A stretch of DNA of 7,335 nucleotides from positions 1-7,335 of the forward strand of contig URKH01000084.1 in NCBI GenBank assembly GCA_900548255.1. Reading direction: 5' to 3'. This DNA comes from an uncultured Collinsella sp. Lineage in GTDB: Bacteria; Actinomycetota; Coriobacteriia; Coriobacteriales; Coriobacteriaceae. Under the pieces are notes generated by a model. That model made no database searches, was not told the DNA's origin, and saw only the letters and a program-made list of their open reading frames with translations. Shown here in pieces: positions 1 through 5,058 of the stretch. The first letter of the stretch is position 1; every line of letters starts with the position of its first letter. Position numbers and translations under genes: made by a program.

Positions 1-1
1 A

Positions 2-64
2 AATCCCCCGCCGCTCCGGGGCACCCTCCTGCGCGCAATCAGCCCGTTGTTTAAAACGGAATAA
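2..64 (+). CDS. Probable C-terminal end of an upstream gene (partial)
   Basis: The frame starting at base 2 stays open from the window edge to a TAA at 62-64 and encodes about 20 residues ending in ...AISPLFKTE. Its third codon positions are almost all G or C (16 of 20), matching the real genes in this window; the other two plus frames, also open here, do not show this. A strong terminator begins 8 bases after the stop, as expected for the last gene of a transcription unit. Too little protein is present to name a family. The call rests only on codon bias and context, so it could be non-coding. Confidence 0.4.
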   Translation, partial: NPPPLRGTLLRAISPLFKTE

Positions 65-72
65 AGGTTAGT

Positions 73-106
73 GAGGCCCTGGCCGTTTGGCCAGGGCCTC
101 GTTTTG
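73..106 (+). terminator. Rho-independent terminator of the upstream plus-strand gene
   Basis: A perfect 12-bp stem (73-84 pairing with 89-100, GAGGCCCTGGCC and its complement) closes on a 4-base loop GTTT and is followed by GTTTTGTT. The T-rich tail is on the plus-strand side only, so it should end transcription coming from the left. It also lies downstream of the convergent LysR gene, but in that direction the bases after the stem are not T-rich. Confidence 0.85.
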
Positions 107-107
107 T

Positions 108-198
108 TAGTCTTTTTGGGACGGGGCTTTTTGACTACTTTGAGGGTGCGCAGGCAGGGCGGCAAAAGTAGCTAAAAAGCCCCGTCCCAAAAAGACTA
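108..198. repeat. 91-bp inverted repeat with GGGACGGGG core
   Basis: Arms 108-141 and 165-198 (34 nt each) are complementary with only two mismatches (133 and 134 against 173 and 172), around a 23-nt G-rich centre at 142-164. Each arm carries GGGACGGGG next to CTTTTT. The structure lacks the T-tail of an ordinary terminator and its stem is much longer than needed for one. The same core recurs at 4770-4787 in this window. It resembles a non-autonomous, palindromic intergenic repeat (MITE- or REP-like). As RNA it would fold into a long hairpin downstream of both convergent genes and might stabilise their 3' ends. No transposase or clear target-site duplication is visible. Confidence 0.8.
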
Positions 199-213
199 CC
201 CGCGCCAAATGAG

Positions 214-1092
214 CTAGTTGAGGAGTTGGGCCATGGCGTTGACGAATTTTTGTACTTGGAGGGTGGGCTCGAGCGGGTAGTGCAAGAAGACCGGCACCTC
301 GCGGCCACATAGGAACGGCACGCCTACAAAAGCCGGGTGCACGCCCGACCATGCGCCGCAGGTGAGCACCGCGTCGCCCTTTTCCTCCGCCTCGTTAAAG
401 AGTGCAAAGTCAAAGCTATCCACATCGATCACATCCACGCCGCCGTCTGCCAAAAGATCGATACGCAGGCTGTCCATAGCGTCGTTGCCGTGGCGGAGCA
501 CGCGCAGACGCATGCCCTCCAAGTCGGCGACCGCAATGCGATTCTTGCGCGCCAGCGAGCTCGTGCGCGGCAGGTCGATATAAAACGGCACGTTGACAAT
601 GCGGAGCTTTTGGCAGGCGTCACCCCAGCGCGGGGTCGAAAAACTCGACTGCACCACATCGACCTCGCGGCCCAAGCTGCGCATGACGGTCTCGCGCTCG
701 TCATAGAGGTCGCTTACCGGCACGATCTCAAATCGCAGCGACGGTTCCAGATCGTGGATGCCCGACCACATCGACAGCGTCTGGCGCCCCGGGCACATCA
801 TCGACACGCCCAGACGCACGGCACCGCCATCGCCCGCCGCGCGTCGGGCGCGGCGCAGCGCGTCCTCGGACTGCCGCATGATCGAGCGCGCGTCGTCCAC
901 CAGCAGAGCGCCCGCCGGCGTCACCTTAACACCAGAATGCGAGCGCTCGAACAACGTGATGCCAAACTCGGCCTCGAAGCCCGACACCTGCTTGACGAGC
1001 GCCGGGGTCGACACGCGCAATTTTGCCGCCGCCCGTGAGAAGCTTCCCAGCTCCGCGGCGGCCGATATGGCCTCGAGTCGTCGATCGTACAC
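214..1092 (-). CDS. LysR-type transcriptional regulator
   Basis: A DNA-binding regulator of the LysR family, 292 aa, a normal length for it. The N-terminal winged helix-turn-helix spans about residues 3-61 and shows the family pattern: LEAISAAAELGSFSRAAAKL, then S28-T-P-A-L, then LFERS (47-51) and the wing VTPAG (57-61). A linker helix (about 64-84) leads to the periplasmic-binding-protein-like effector domain (about 89-290), which is diverged enough that no ligand can be proposed. Start choice: the frame extends to a TTG at 1122, but GTG at 1092 has GGGAG (1099-1103) 6 nt upstream and puts the helix-turn-helix at the usual distance from the N-terminus, so GTG is preferred. The gene is divergent from the dehydrogenase-transporter operon, the classic arrangement for a LysR regulator and its target, so control of that operon, and probably of itself, is inferred. 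Cytoplasmic. Effector unknown. Confidence 0.93.
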   Translation of the reverse strand: MYDRRLEAISAAAELGSFSRAAAKLRVSTPALVKQVSGFEAEFGITLFERSHSGVKVTPAGALLVDDARSIMRQSEDALRRARRAAGDGGAVRLGVSMMCPGRQTLSMWSGIHDLEPSLRFEIVPVSDLYDERETVMRSLGREVDVVQSSFSTPRWGDACQKLRIVNVPFYIDLPRTSSLARKNRIAVADLEGMRLRVLRHGNDAMDSLRIDLLADGGVDVIDVDSFDFALFNEAEEKGDAVLTCGAWSGVHPAFVGVPFLCGREVPVFLHYPLEPTLQVQKFVNAMAQLLN

Positions 1093-1098
1093 GTCAAT

Positions 1099-1103
1099 CT
1101 CCC
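1099..1103 (-). promoter_or_regulatory. Ribosome binding site deciding the LysR gene start
   Basis: GGGAG on the minus strand, 6 nt before the GTG at 1092-1090. No comparable site lies at the right distance before the TTG at 1122, so this site supports the shorter 292-residue protein. Confidence 0.6.
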
Positions 1104-1188
1104 GTTTCCAGACGCATGGCAATGAACTGCCGAAGGGGGTCGTTTTGGCAGGTCACGCGCTCAATTGAGAAAAACTGCATCGCATAGT

Positions 1189-1205
1189 GTAAACCTACGG
1201 TTAAC
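1189..1205. promoter_or_regulatory. Candidate LysR-protein operator (imperfect palindrome)
   Basis: GTAAACC-TAC-GGTTAAC is an inverted repeat with 7-nt arms and one mismatch (1191 against 1203). It is centred on base 1197. If the promoter proposed at 1227-1255 is right, transcription starts near 1262 and the palindrome centres near -65, where LysR-family recognition sites typically lie. The symmetric T-N11-A consensus is not met, because base 1191 is A rather than T. Assignment as the operator is an inference from symmetry and position. Confidence 0.35.
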
Positions 1206-1226
1206 GCCATTCTAACAAATATGCAA

Positions 1227-1255
1227 TTCACCTGCGCAAATGCAAAGCATACGAT
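1227..1255 (+). promoter_or_regulatory. Candidate promoter of the SDR-MFS-oxidoreductase operon
   Basis: TTCACC (1227-1232) and TACGAT (1250-1255) are separated by 17 bp and each match the housekeeping -35 and -10 consensus at 4 of 6 positions. The predicted start near 1262 leaves a leader of about 63 nt before the ATG at 1325. Both boxes are weak, which would suit a promoter needing an activator such as the divergent LysR protein. The surrounding 1160-1265 is clearly more AT-rich than the flanking genes. Confidence 0.35.
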
Positions 1256-1271
1256 AACCAGCGAAAACCAC

Positions 1272-1298
1272 GTGGGTCGAGTAATGGGAGCGGCCCAC
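1272..1298 (+). other. Small hairpin in the operon leader
   Basis: GTGGGTC (1272-1278) can pair with GGCCCAC (1292-1298), seven pairs including one G-U, around a 13-nt loop. It ends just before GGGAGG (1300-1305), which looks like a ribosome binding site but lies 19 nt from the ATG, too far to serve it. The AAGGGA-type site at 1311-1319 is better placed. The fold is modest and may be chance in GC-rich DNA. Confidence 0.25.
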
Positions 1299-1324
1299 AG
1301 GGAGGTACAAGAAGGGAAGTTCCT

Positions 1325-2206
1325 ATGAGCAACTGGCTTAAGCTCGAGGGCGATGTCTGCGCTGTGACCGGCGCGCTCGGCGGCATGGGCGTCGAGATCT
1401 GCCGCGAGTTCGCCCGCAACGGCGCCAACGTCGTCCTGCTCGACTTGGACGAGGAGAAGGTCAAGGCCGCAGCTGCCGACCTCGCCGCCGAGTTTGGCAT
1501 CCACGCCGAGGGCTACAAGATGAACGCCACCGACGAGGCCGAGGTTCAGGCCGCCGTCGATGCCACCATCGCCGACTTCGGACGTGTCGACGTCCTCGTC
1601 AACACCGCCGGCATCCTGCGCTTCGCAGCCATGGAAGACCTGCCGCTGAGCGACTGGAACGAGGTCATCAACGTCAACCTCACCGGCTACTTCATCACCT
1701 CGCAGCGCTTTGGTCGCGAGATGATCAAGGCAGGCCAGGGTCGCCTGGTGCATATCTCGACCGTTGCCAGCCACTCCCCCGAGACGTTCTCGGGCGTGTA
1801 CAGCTCCACCAAGGCGGGCGTCAACATGATGTCCAAGATGCTGGCCGCCGAGTGGGGCCCCTACGGCGTGCGCTCCAACTGCGTCGAGCCCTGCTTTGTC
1901 AAGACCCCCATGTCGGCGAGCTTTTACGCTGACCCCGAGGTCGAGAAGAGCCGCAGCCGCCTTATCGCCACACGCCGCATCGGCGAGGTCAGCGATATCG
2001 CCAACGCCGTCATGTTCCTGGCGTCCAAGCGCTCGGACTTTACCACCGGCGACGCCATCAAGGTCGACGGCGGTTTCTCCAATATGATGGGCGACCTCAC
2101 CGCCAAGCCCGGCGGCCGCCGAGCCTTTGCCGACAACTACCTCAAGAACAAGGGTGTCGAGCTTTGGTCCGACGAGTCCGGCGTCGCAAAGCCGACCGAC
2201 CAGTAA
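1325..2206 (+). CDS. Short-chain dehydrogenase/reductase (classical SDR)
   Basis: A cytoplasmic NAD(P)-dependent oxidoreductase of 293 aa that interconverts an alcohol and a ketone; substrate unknown. The Rossmann nucleotide loop is TGALGGMG (15-22). D40 at the end of the second strand suggests NAD(H) preference. NTAG is at 93-96 (usually NNAG), the structural Asn is N118 in NVNLTG, and the catalytic Y159-S-S-T-K163 is present. The residue exactly 13 before the Tyr, where FabG has its catalytic Ser, is T146, with S145 beside it. VDGG near 248-251 closes the core, and about 40 further residues follow, making the protein longer than the usual 250 aa; this polar tail has no recognised domain. 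The start is the ATG preceded by GAAGGGAAG. It is the first gene of the operon, 66 nt before the transporter. Membership of the 3-oxoacyl-ACP reductase/gluconate-5-dehydrogenase-like group is likely, but a fatty-acid role is unlikely here given the neighbours. Confidence 0.92.
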   Translation: MSNWLKLEGDVCAVTGALGGMGVEICREFARNGANVVLLDLDEEKVKAAAADLAAEFGIHAEGYKMNATDEAEVQAAVDATIADFGRVDVLVNTAGILRFAAMEDLPLSDWNEVINVNLTGYFITSQRFGREMIKAGQGRLVHISTVASHSPETFSGVYSSTKAGVNMMSKMLAAEWGPYGVRSNCVEPCFVKTPMSASFYADPEVEKSRSRLIATRRIGEVSDIANAVMFLASKRSDFTTGDAIKVDGGFSNMMGDLTAKPGGRRAFADNYLKNKGVELWSDESGVAKPTDQ

Positions 2207-2218
2207 ACCAGCCTGACA

Positions 2219-2249
2219 GGGAGGCCCCGCGGACGCGTCCGCCCCTCCC
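2219..2249 (+). repeat. Strong intercistronic hairpin between SDR and transporter genes
   Basis: GGGAGG (2219-2224) pairs with CCTCCC (2244-2249), and inside it GCGGACGCGTCCGC (2229-2242) is a perfect palindrome. The two stems are joined by a 4x1 internal loop. It starts 13 nt after the SDR stop and ends 23 nt before the transporter ATG. There is no T-tract, so it is not a typical terminator. It could slow decay of the upstream message or set the relative expression of the two genes. Confidence 0.6.
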
Positions 2250-2272
2250 CCGTATCGATTAGAAAGAGTCCA

Positions 2273-3529
2273 ATGGCTTCCACCAACTCCAACAAGGGTC
2301 GCGCCGTCGTGCTTTCCGCCGCGTGCGTCACCATGTTCTTCATCAGCTCAATCGCGCTGTATTCCGTCGTGAGCAAGAACCTGCTCGCCGTCTACCCCGA
2401 GTGGTCCAGCGCCCTTACCTGGGCCTTCCCGGTCTTTCAGACCATCATGGCCGTGACGGGCATCTTCGCCGGTCGCATCTCCGATAAGATCGGCCCGCGC
2501 AACGTCGTGATCGCCGCCGCCGTGTGTTACGGCTTGGGCTGGTTCATGTCCGGCACCGTCACCGAGCCGTGGCAGTTCTACCTGTGGTTCTCGCTCGTCG
2601 CCGCCATCGGCAACGGCCTGGGCTACAACCCCGCGCTCACCACCGGCCAAAAGTGGTTCATCGACAAGAAGGGCCTGGCCTCCGGCATCACCCTGGCCGC
2701 TTCGACCGCCGGCCCCGCCGTGCTGTCCCCGGTGCTCGCCTCGCTGCTCATCCCGAGCCTGGGCATCTTTGGCGCCCTTAAGGCACTCGGCGTCATCTTC
2801 TTTGTGACGATCGCCGCCTCCGCCCTGTTCCTGAAGGCCCCCGAGGCCGGTTGGCTGCCCGAGGGCTTCGAGGCCCCCAAGGGTGGCGCACATGCCGGCA
2901 CCTTCGGCGACCTCACCCCGGGCGAGATGGTCAAGACCCCGCGCTTCTGGGTCCTCATCGTCACCTTCGCCTTTGCCGCCACCGCGGGCACCCTGCTCGT
3001 GGGCAAGGTTGCCTCCATCGCCGCTGTCCAGCTCTTCGCCGACCCCACGAGCGCCGCGGCCGTCGCCCTCGGCGGCGTGGTCGTCTCCGTCAACACCTGC
3101 GCCAACCTGGTCGGCCGTCTGTCCTTTGGCCAGATCATCGACAAGCTCGGCGCCTACAAGTCGCTGCTCATCAGCCTTGTCGTCACCATCGTCGCGCTCG
3201 TCATCATGTCGATGAGCTTTACGCAGAGCATGTTCTTTGTGGCGCTCGCCCTGCTCGGCTTTAGCTTTGGCGCCCTGCTCGTCATCTACCCGCCGCTCAC
3301 CGGTGGCGCCTTTGGCACCAGCAACATCGGCGTCAACTACGGCATCATGTTTTTGGGCTATGCCGCTTCCACCTGGATCAGCCAGCCCATCACCGCCGTG
3401 CTGTATCACGCCGAGGCCGGCAGCGCCGCCTACCAGCAGTCCTTCTACGGCGCCATTGTGATTGCCGCCATCGCCGTCGTGCTCACCGTCTACATGATGG
3501 TCTCCGACAGCAAGAAGAAGTCCGCCTAG
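2273..3529 (+). CDS. OFA-type major facilitator superfamily transporter
   Basis: An inner-membrane secondary transporter of 418 aa with about 12 hydrophobic segments in two halves joined by a hydrophilic loop (about 190-220). Features placing it in the oxalate/formate-antiporter-like (OFA) group are the GQKWFIDKKGLASG stretch (125-138), the half-molecule linker with a PEAGWLPEGF-type sequence followed by PGEMVKTPRFW, and YPPLTGGAFG in the second half. The loop 2-3 motif A is G67-R-I-S-D71-K-I-G-P-R76, repeated in the second half as GRLSFGQIIDKLG (281-293). The TM11 region (NYGIMFLGYAASTWISQP) has no Lys matching K355 of OxlT, so oxalate itself is an unlikely substrate (inference from known OxlT residues). 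The tail SDSKKKSA is basic and cytoplasmic. The start is ATG 2273 with a weak AGAAAGAG site. It probably imports or exchanges the substrate or product of the flanking dehydrogenases. Confidence 0.9.
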   Translation: MASTNSNKGRAVVLSAACVTMFFISSIALYSVVSKNLLAVYPEWSSALTWAFPVFQTIMAVTGIFAGRISDKIGPRNVVIAAAVCYGLGWFMSGTVTEPWQFYLWFSLVAAIGNGLGYNPALTTGQKWFIDKKGLASGITLAASTAGPAVLSPVLASLLIPSLGIFGALKALGVIFFVTIAASALFLKAPEAGWLPEGFEAPKGGAHAGTFGDLTPGEMVKTPRFWVLIVTFAFAATAGTLLVGKVASIAAVQLFADPTSAAAVALGGVVVSVNTCANLVGRLSFGQIIDKLGAYKSLLISLVVTIVALVIMSMSFTQSMFFVALALLGFSFGALLVIYPPLTGGAFGTSNIGVNYGIMFLGYAASTWISQPITAVLYHAEAGSAAYQQSFYGAIVIAAIAVVLTVYMMVSDSKKKSA

Positions 3530-3537
3530 TTTTACCG

Positions 3538-3568
3538 ATGCGACAAAGGGACAGTCCCTTTGTCGCAT
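3538..3568. repeat. Perfect 31-bp palindrome between transporter and oxidoreductase genes
   Basis: Two 15-nt arms, ATGCGACAAAGGGAC (3538-3552) and its exact complement (3554-3568), flank a single central A. It begins 9 bases after the transporter stop codon and ends 30 bases before the next ATG. No T-run follows, so a terminator is unlikely; as RNA it would make a very stable hairpin inside the operon message. I recall similar CGACAAAGGGAC palindromes between genes in Collinsella, so it is probably a dispersed REP-like repeat, but copy number cannot be tested here. Confidence 0.8.
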
Positions 3569-3598
3569 TCCACCGGTCACCAGTATTAAGGAGTCGAA

Positions 3599-4639
3599 AT
3601 GTCTGAGCTCAACCCCGTCCGCATTGCCGTTATCGGCGCCGGTGCCATGGGCCGCAACCACATCCGCTTTGTCACCGAGGAGCCCGAAGCCGAGCTCGTC
3701 GCCATCGCCGACGCCTTTGAGGGCGCCCGCGCCACGGCCGAGGCCGCCGGCGTGCCGTTTTACACCGATCCCGCCCAGATGATGGACGAGGTCAAGCCCG
3801 AGGCCGTCATCATCGCCACCCCCAACGACCTTCATCTGGGCGTTGCCCGCGAGGCCGTGAAGCGCAACATCGTGCCGCTGGTCGAAAAGCCCATCTCCAA
3901 TGACCTCGAGGATGCCCAGGCCTTCGCCGCCGAGGCCGAGACCGCCGGCGTGCCCGTGCTCGTGGGCCAGCACCGTCGCCACAACCCCTTCGTCAACAAG
4001 GCCAAGGAGATCATCGAGTCCGGCGAGCTGGGCAAGCTCACCGTGTCGAGCTTCCACTACATGATCTATAAGAATGACGAGTACTTCGATGTCGAGTGGC
4101 GCCGCAAGAAGGGTGCCGGCCCGATCCTGGTTAACCTGGTTCACGACGTCGACCTGCTCCGCTATCTGCTGGGCGAGCCCGTTGCCGTCCAGGGTATGCA
4201 GTCCAGCGCCGCCCGCGGTTTTGAGACTGAGGACTCCGCCGTGGTCAACGTCCGTTTTGCCGATGGCGCGCTCGCAAGCATGACCATCTCCGATGCCACC
4301 GCCAGCCCCTGGAACTGGGAGGCCACCGCTCGCGAGGACCCGCAGTACCGTCCCTTCGACGCCGACGCCTACTTTATCGGCGGAACCTTGGGCGCCCTTT
4401 CGCTGCCCCGCCTGCACCAGTTCTCCTACGACGGCGCCTCCAACTGGCACAAGCCGCTGCAGATGGAGATTCCGGCCGTGGACCCGGCGCTGCCGCACAA
4501 GATGCAGCTCAAGCACTTTGTGAAGGTCGTCCGCCGCGAGGTCGAGCCCGTCGTAACCCCCGCCGACAACGTCAAGACGCTCACGCTTCTCAACGCCATC
4601 AAGGAGGCCGCCGAGACCGGCCAGCTCGTCGAGCTGTAG
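3599..4639 (+). CDS. Gfo/Idh/MocA-family NAD(P)-dependent oxidoreductase
   Basis: A cytoplasmic dehydrogenase of 346 aa, of the glucose-fructose oxidoreductase/inositol dehydrogenase/MocA superfamily, typical in length. The N-terminal Rossmann fold (about 6-125) has GAGAMG (13-18) and D38, which suggests NAD(H). TPNDLH (74-79) and the family signature E96-K97-P98 follow, with K97 the expected catalytic Lys. The C-terminal alpha/beta domain (about 128-346) has GAGPILVNLVHDVD (172-185) with the catalytic His at H182. The conserved Asp four residues before that His in inositol dehydrogenases is V178 here, with N179 next to it. The start is ATG 3599, with AAGGAG (3588-3593) 5 nt upstream, the best ribosome site of the operon. 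It is the last operon gene, followed by a terminator. Members act on sugars, cyclitols and similar polyols; the substrate here is unknown. Confidence 0.93.
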   Translation: MSELNPVRIAVIGAGAMGRNHIRFVTEEPEAELVAIADAFEGARATAEAAGVPFYTDPAQMMDEVKPEAVIIATPNDLHLGVAREAVKRNIVPLVEKPISNDLEDAQAFAAEAETAGVPVLVGQHRRHNPFVNKAKEIIESGELGKLTVSSFHYMIYKNDEYFDVEWRRKKGAGPILVNLVHDVDLLRYLLGEPVAVQGMQSSAARGFETEDSAVVNVRFADGALASMTISDATASPWNWEATAREDPQYRPFDADAYFIGGTLGALSLPRLHQFSYDGASNWHKPLQMEIPAVDPALPHKMQLKHFVKVVRREVEPVVTPADNVKTLTLLNAIKEAAETGQLVEL

Positions 4640-4710
4640 CACCTTAGGACAGGCCGCGGCAGAACCCCATGCCGGGCCCCTCGGTCCGCCACAAATAAGC
4701 CCCTCTTCTT

Positions 4711-4746
4711 TGCCCCGCGAGCAGCTTCCTGCCCGCGGGGCATTTT
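4711..4746 (+). terminator. Rho-independent terminator of the SDR-MFS-oxidoreductase operon
   Basis: TGCCCCGCG (4711-4719) pairs with CGCGGGGCA (4734-4742). After an A-C mismatch the stem continues with GCAG/CTGC (4721-4724 with 4729-4732) around the loop CTTC, and TTTTG follows. It lies 71 nt after the oxidoreductase stop and defines the 3' end of the operon. Confidence 0.88.
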
Positions 4747-4769
4747 GCTACGTTGCCAATGATTTTTCT

Positions 4770-4787
4770 GGGACGGGGGACTTTTTG
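4770..4787 (+). repeat. Second copy of the GGGACGGGG...CTTTTTG repeat core
   Basis: GGGACGGGGGACTTTTTG matches the left arm of the inverted repeat at 118-133 except for a 2-nt insertion, and both copies are preceded by a run of T. Here the motif stands alone: no matching inverted arm is seen nearby, though AGTCTTTTTTGGG at 4981-4993 resembles the outer end of the first element (110-120). It may be a remnant or a different arrangement of the same repeat family. Confidence 0.55.
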
Positions 4788-4808
4788 CACCTTAGCTTGA
4801 TTCGTTCG

Positions 4809-4966
4809 CCACGAAATGTGCCTATCTACTACGTTTAACCAATCACCCTCATCCATACAGAATTTCGCGAAATAAAAACCGCAGGTAAACGGCTTGCGCA
4901 TTTTCGGAAAACCGGGGGATGGTCGACCCACACGGTTCAAACGTAGTAGATAGGCCGCTTTCGTGG
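4809..4966. repeat. About 158-nt fold-back element upstream of tex
   Basis: The outer arms 4809-4836 and 4939-4966 are complementary over 28 nt with three adjacent mismatches. The inner 17 nt (GCCTATCTACTACGTTT and its complement) match perfectly. Pairing can continue inward: AACC (4837-4840) with GGTT (4934-4937) past one bulged base, then CATCC (4850-4854) with GGATG (4917-4921). The centre is AT-rich for this genome and holds the palindrome ATTTCGCGAAAT (4862-4873). No open frame of interest lies inside. The shape suggests a palindromic mobile repeat or a structured RNA; neither is proven. Confidence 0.75.
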
Positions 4967-5005
4967 TTCCGCGCCAAAACAGTCTTTTTTGGGCGAAGTG
5001 GCAGG

Positions 5006-5014
5006 TGGTATCCT
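5006..5014 (+). promoter_or_regulatory. Candidate extended -10 promoter of tex
   Basis: TGGTATCCT has the TGn extension followed by TATCCT, a 4 of 6 match to the -10 consensus. It would start transcription near 5021 and give a leader of about 38 nt. No convincing -35 box lies 17 nt upstream. The preceding operon is closed by a terminator, so tex needs a promoter somewhere in 4747-5040, and this is the best site I see. Confidence 0.3.
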
Positions 5015-5058
5015 TGGTAGCTCTGTGCTGCAAACGCACCTTAAACGCAAGGAGTCCC

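Noticed and set aside
108..198. Inverted repeat as the terminal repeats of an insertion sequence
   Set aside because: The 23 bases between the arms cannot encode a transposase, and no direct-repeat target duplication is clear.
337..1038. 233-codon plus-strand open frame across the LysR gene
   Set aside because: A His/Arg/Ala-rich shadow of the minus-strand LysR coding sequence; the translation resembles no family.
1094..1774. 226-codon minus-strand open frame covering the divergent region and the SDR N-terminal half
   Set aside because: Most of it is antisense to the SDR Rossmann domain, and the remainder runs through the promoter region. There is no protein-family signal.
3538..3568. Palindrome as a terminator splitting the operon
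   Set aside because: No T-run on either side, and the following gene lacks an evident promoter in the 30 bases left before its start.
2348..4642. Very long minus-strand open frame (764 codons) antisense to the transporter and oxidoreductase genes
   Set aside because: Its translation is low-complexity (rich in G, D, A, H, V) with no recognisable domain, and it mirrors two clear plus-strand genes. Long antisense frames are expected where third codon positions are nearly all G/C.
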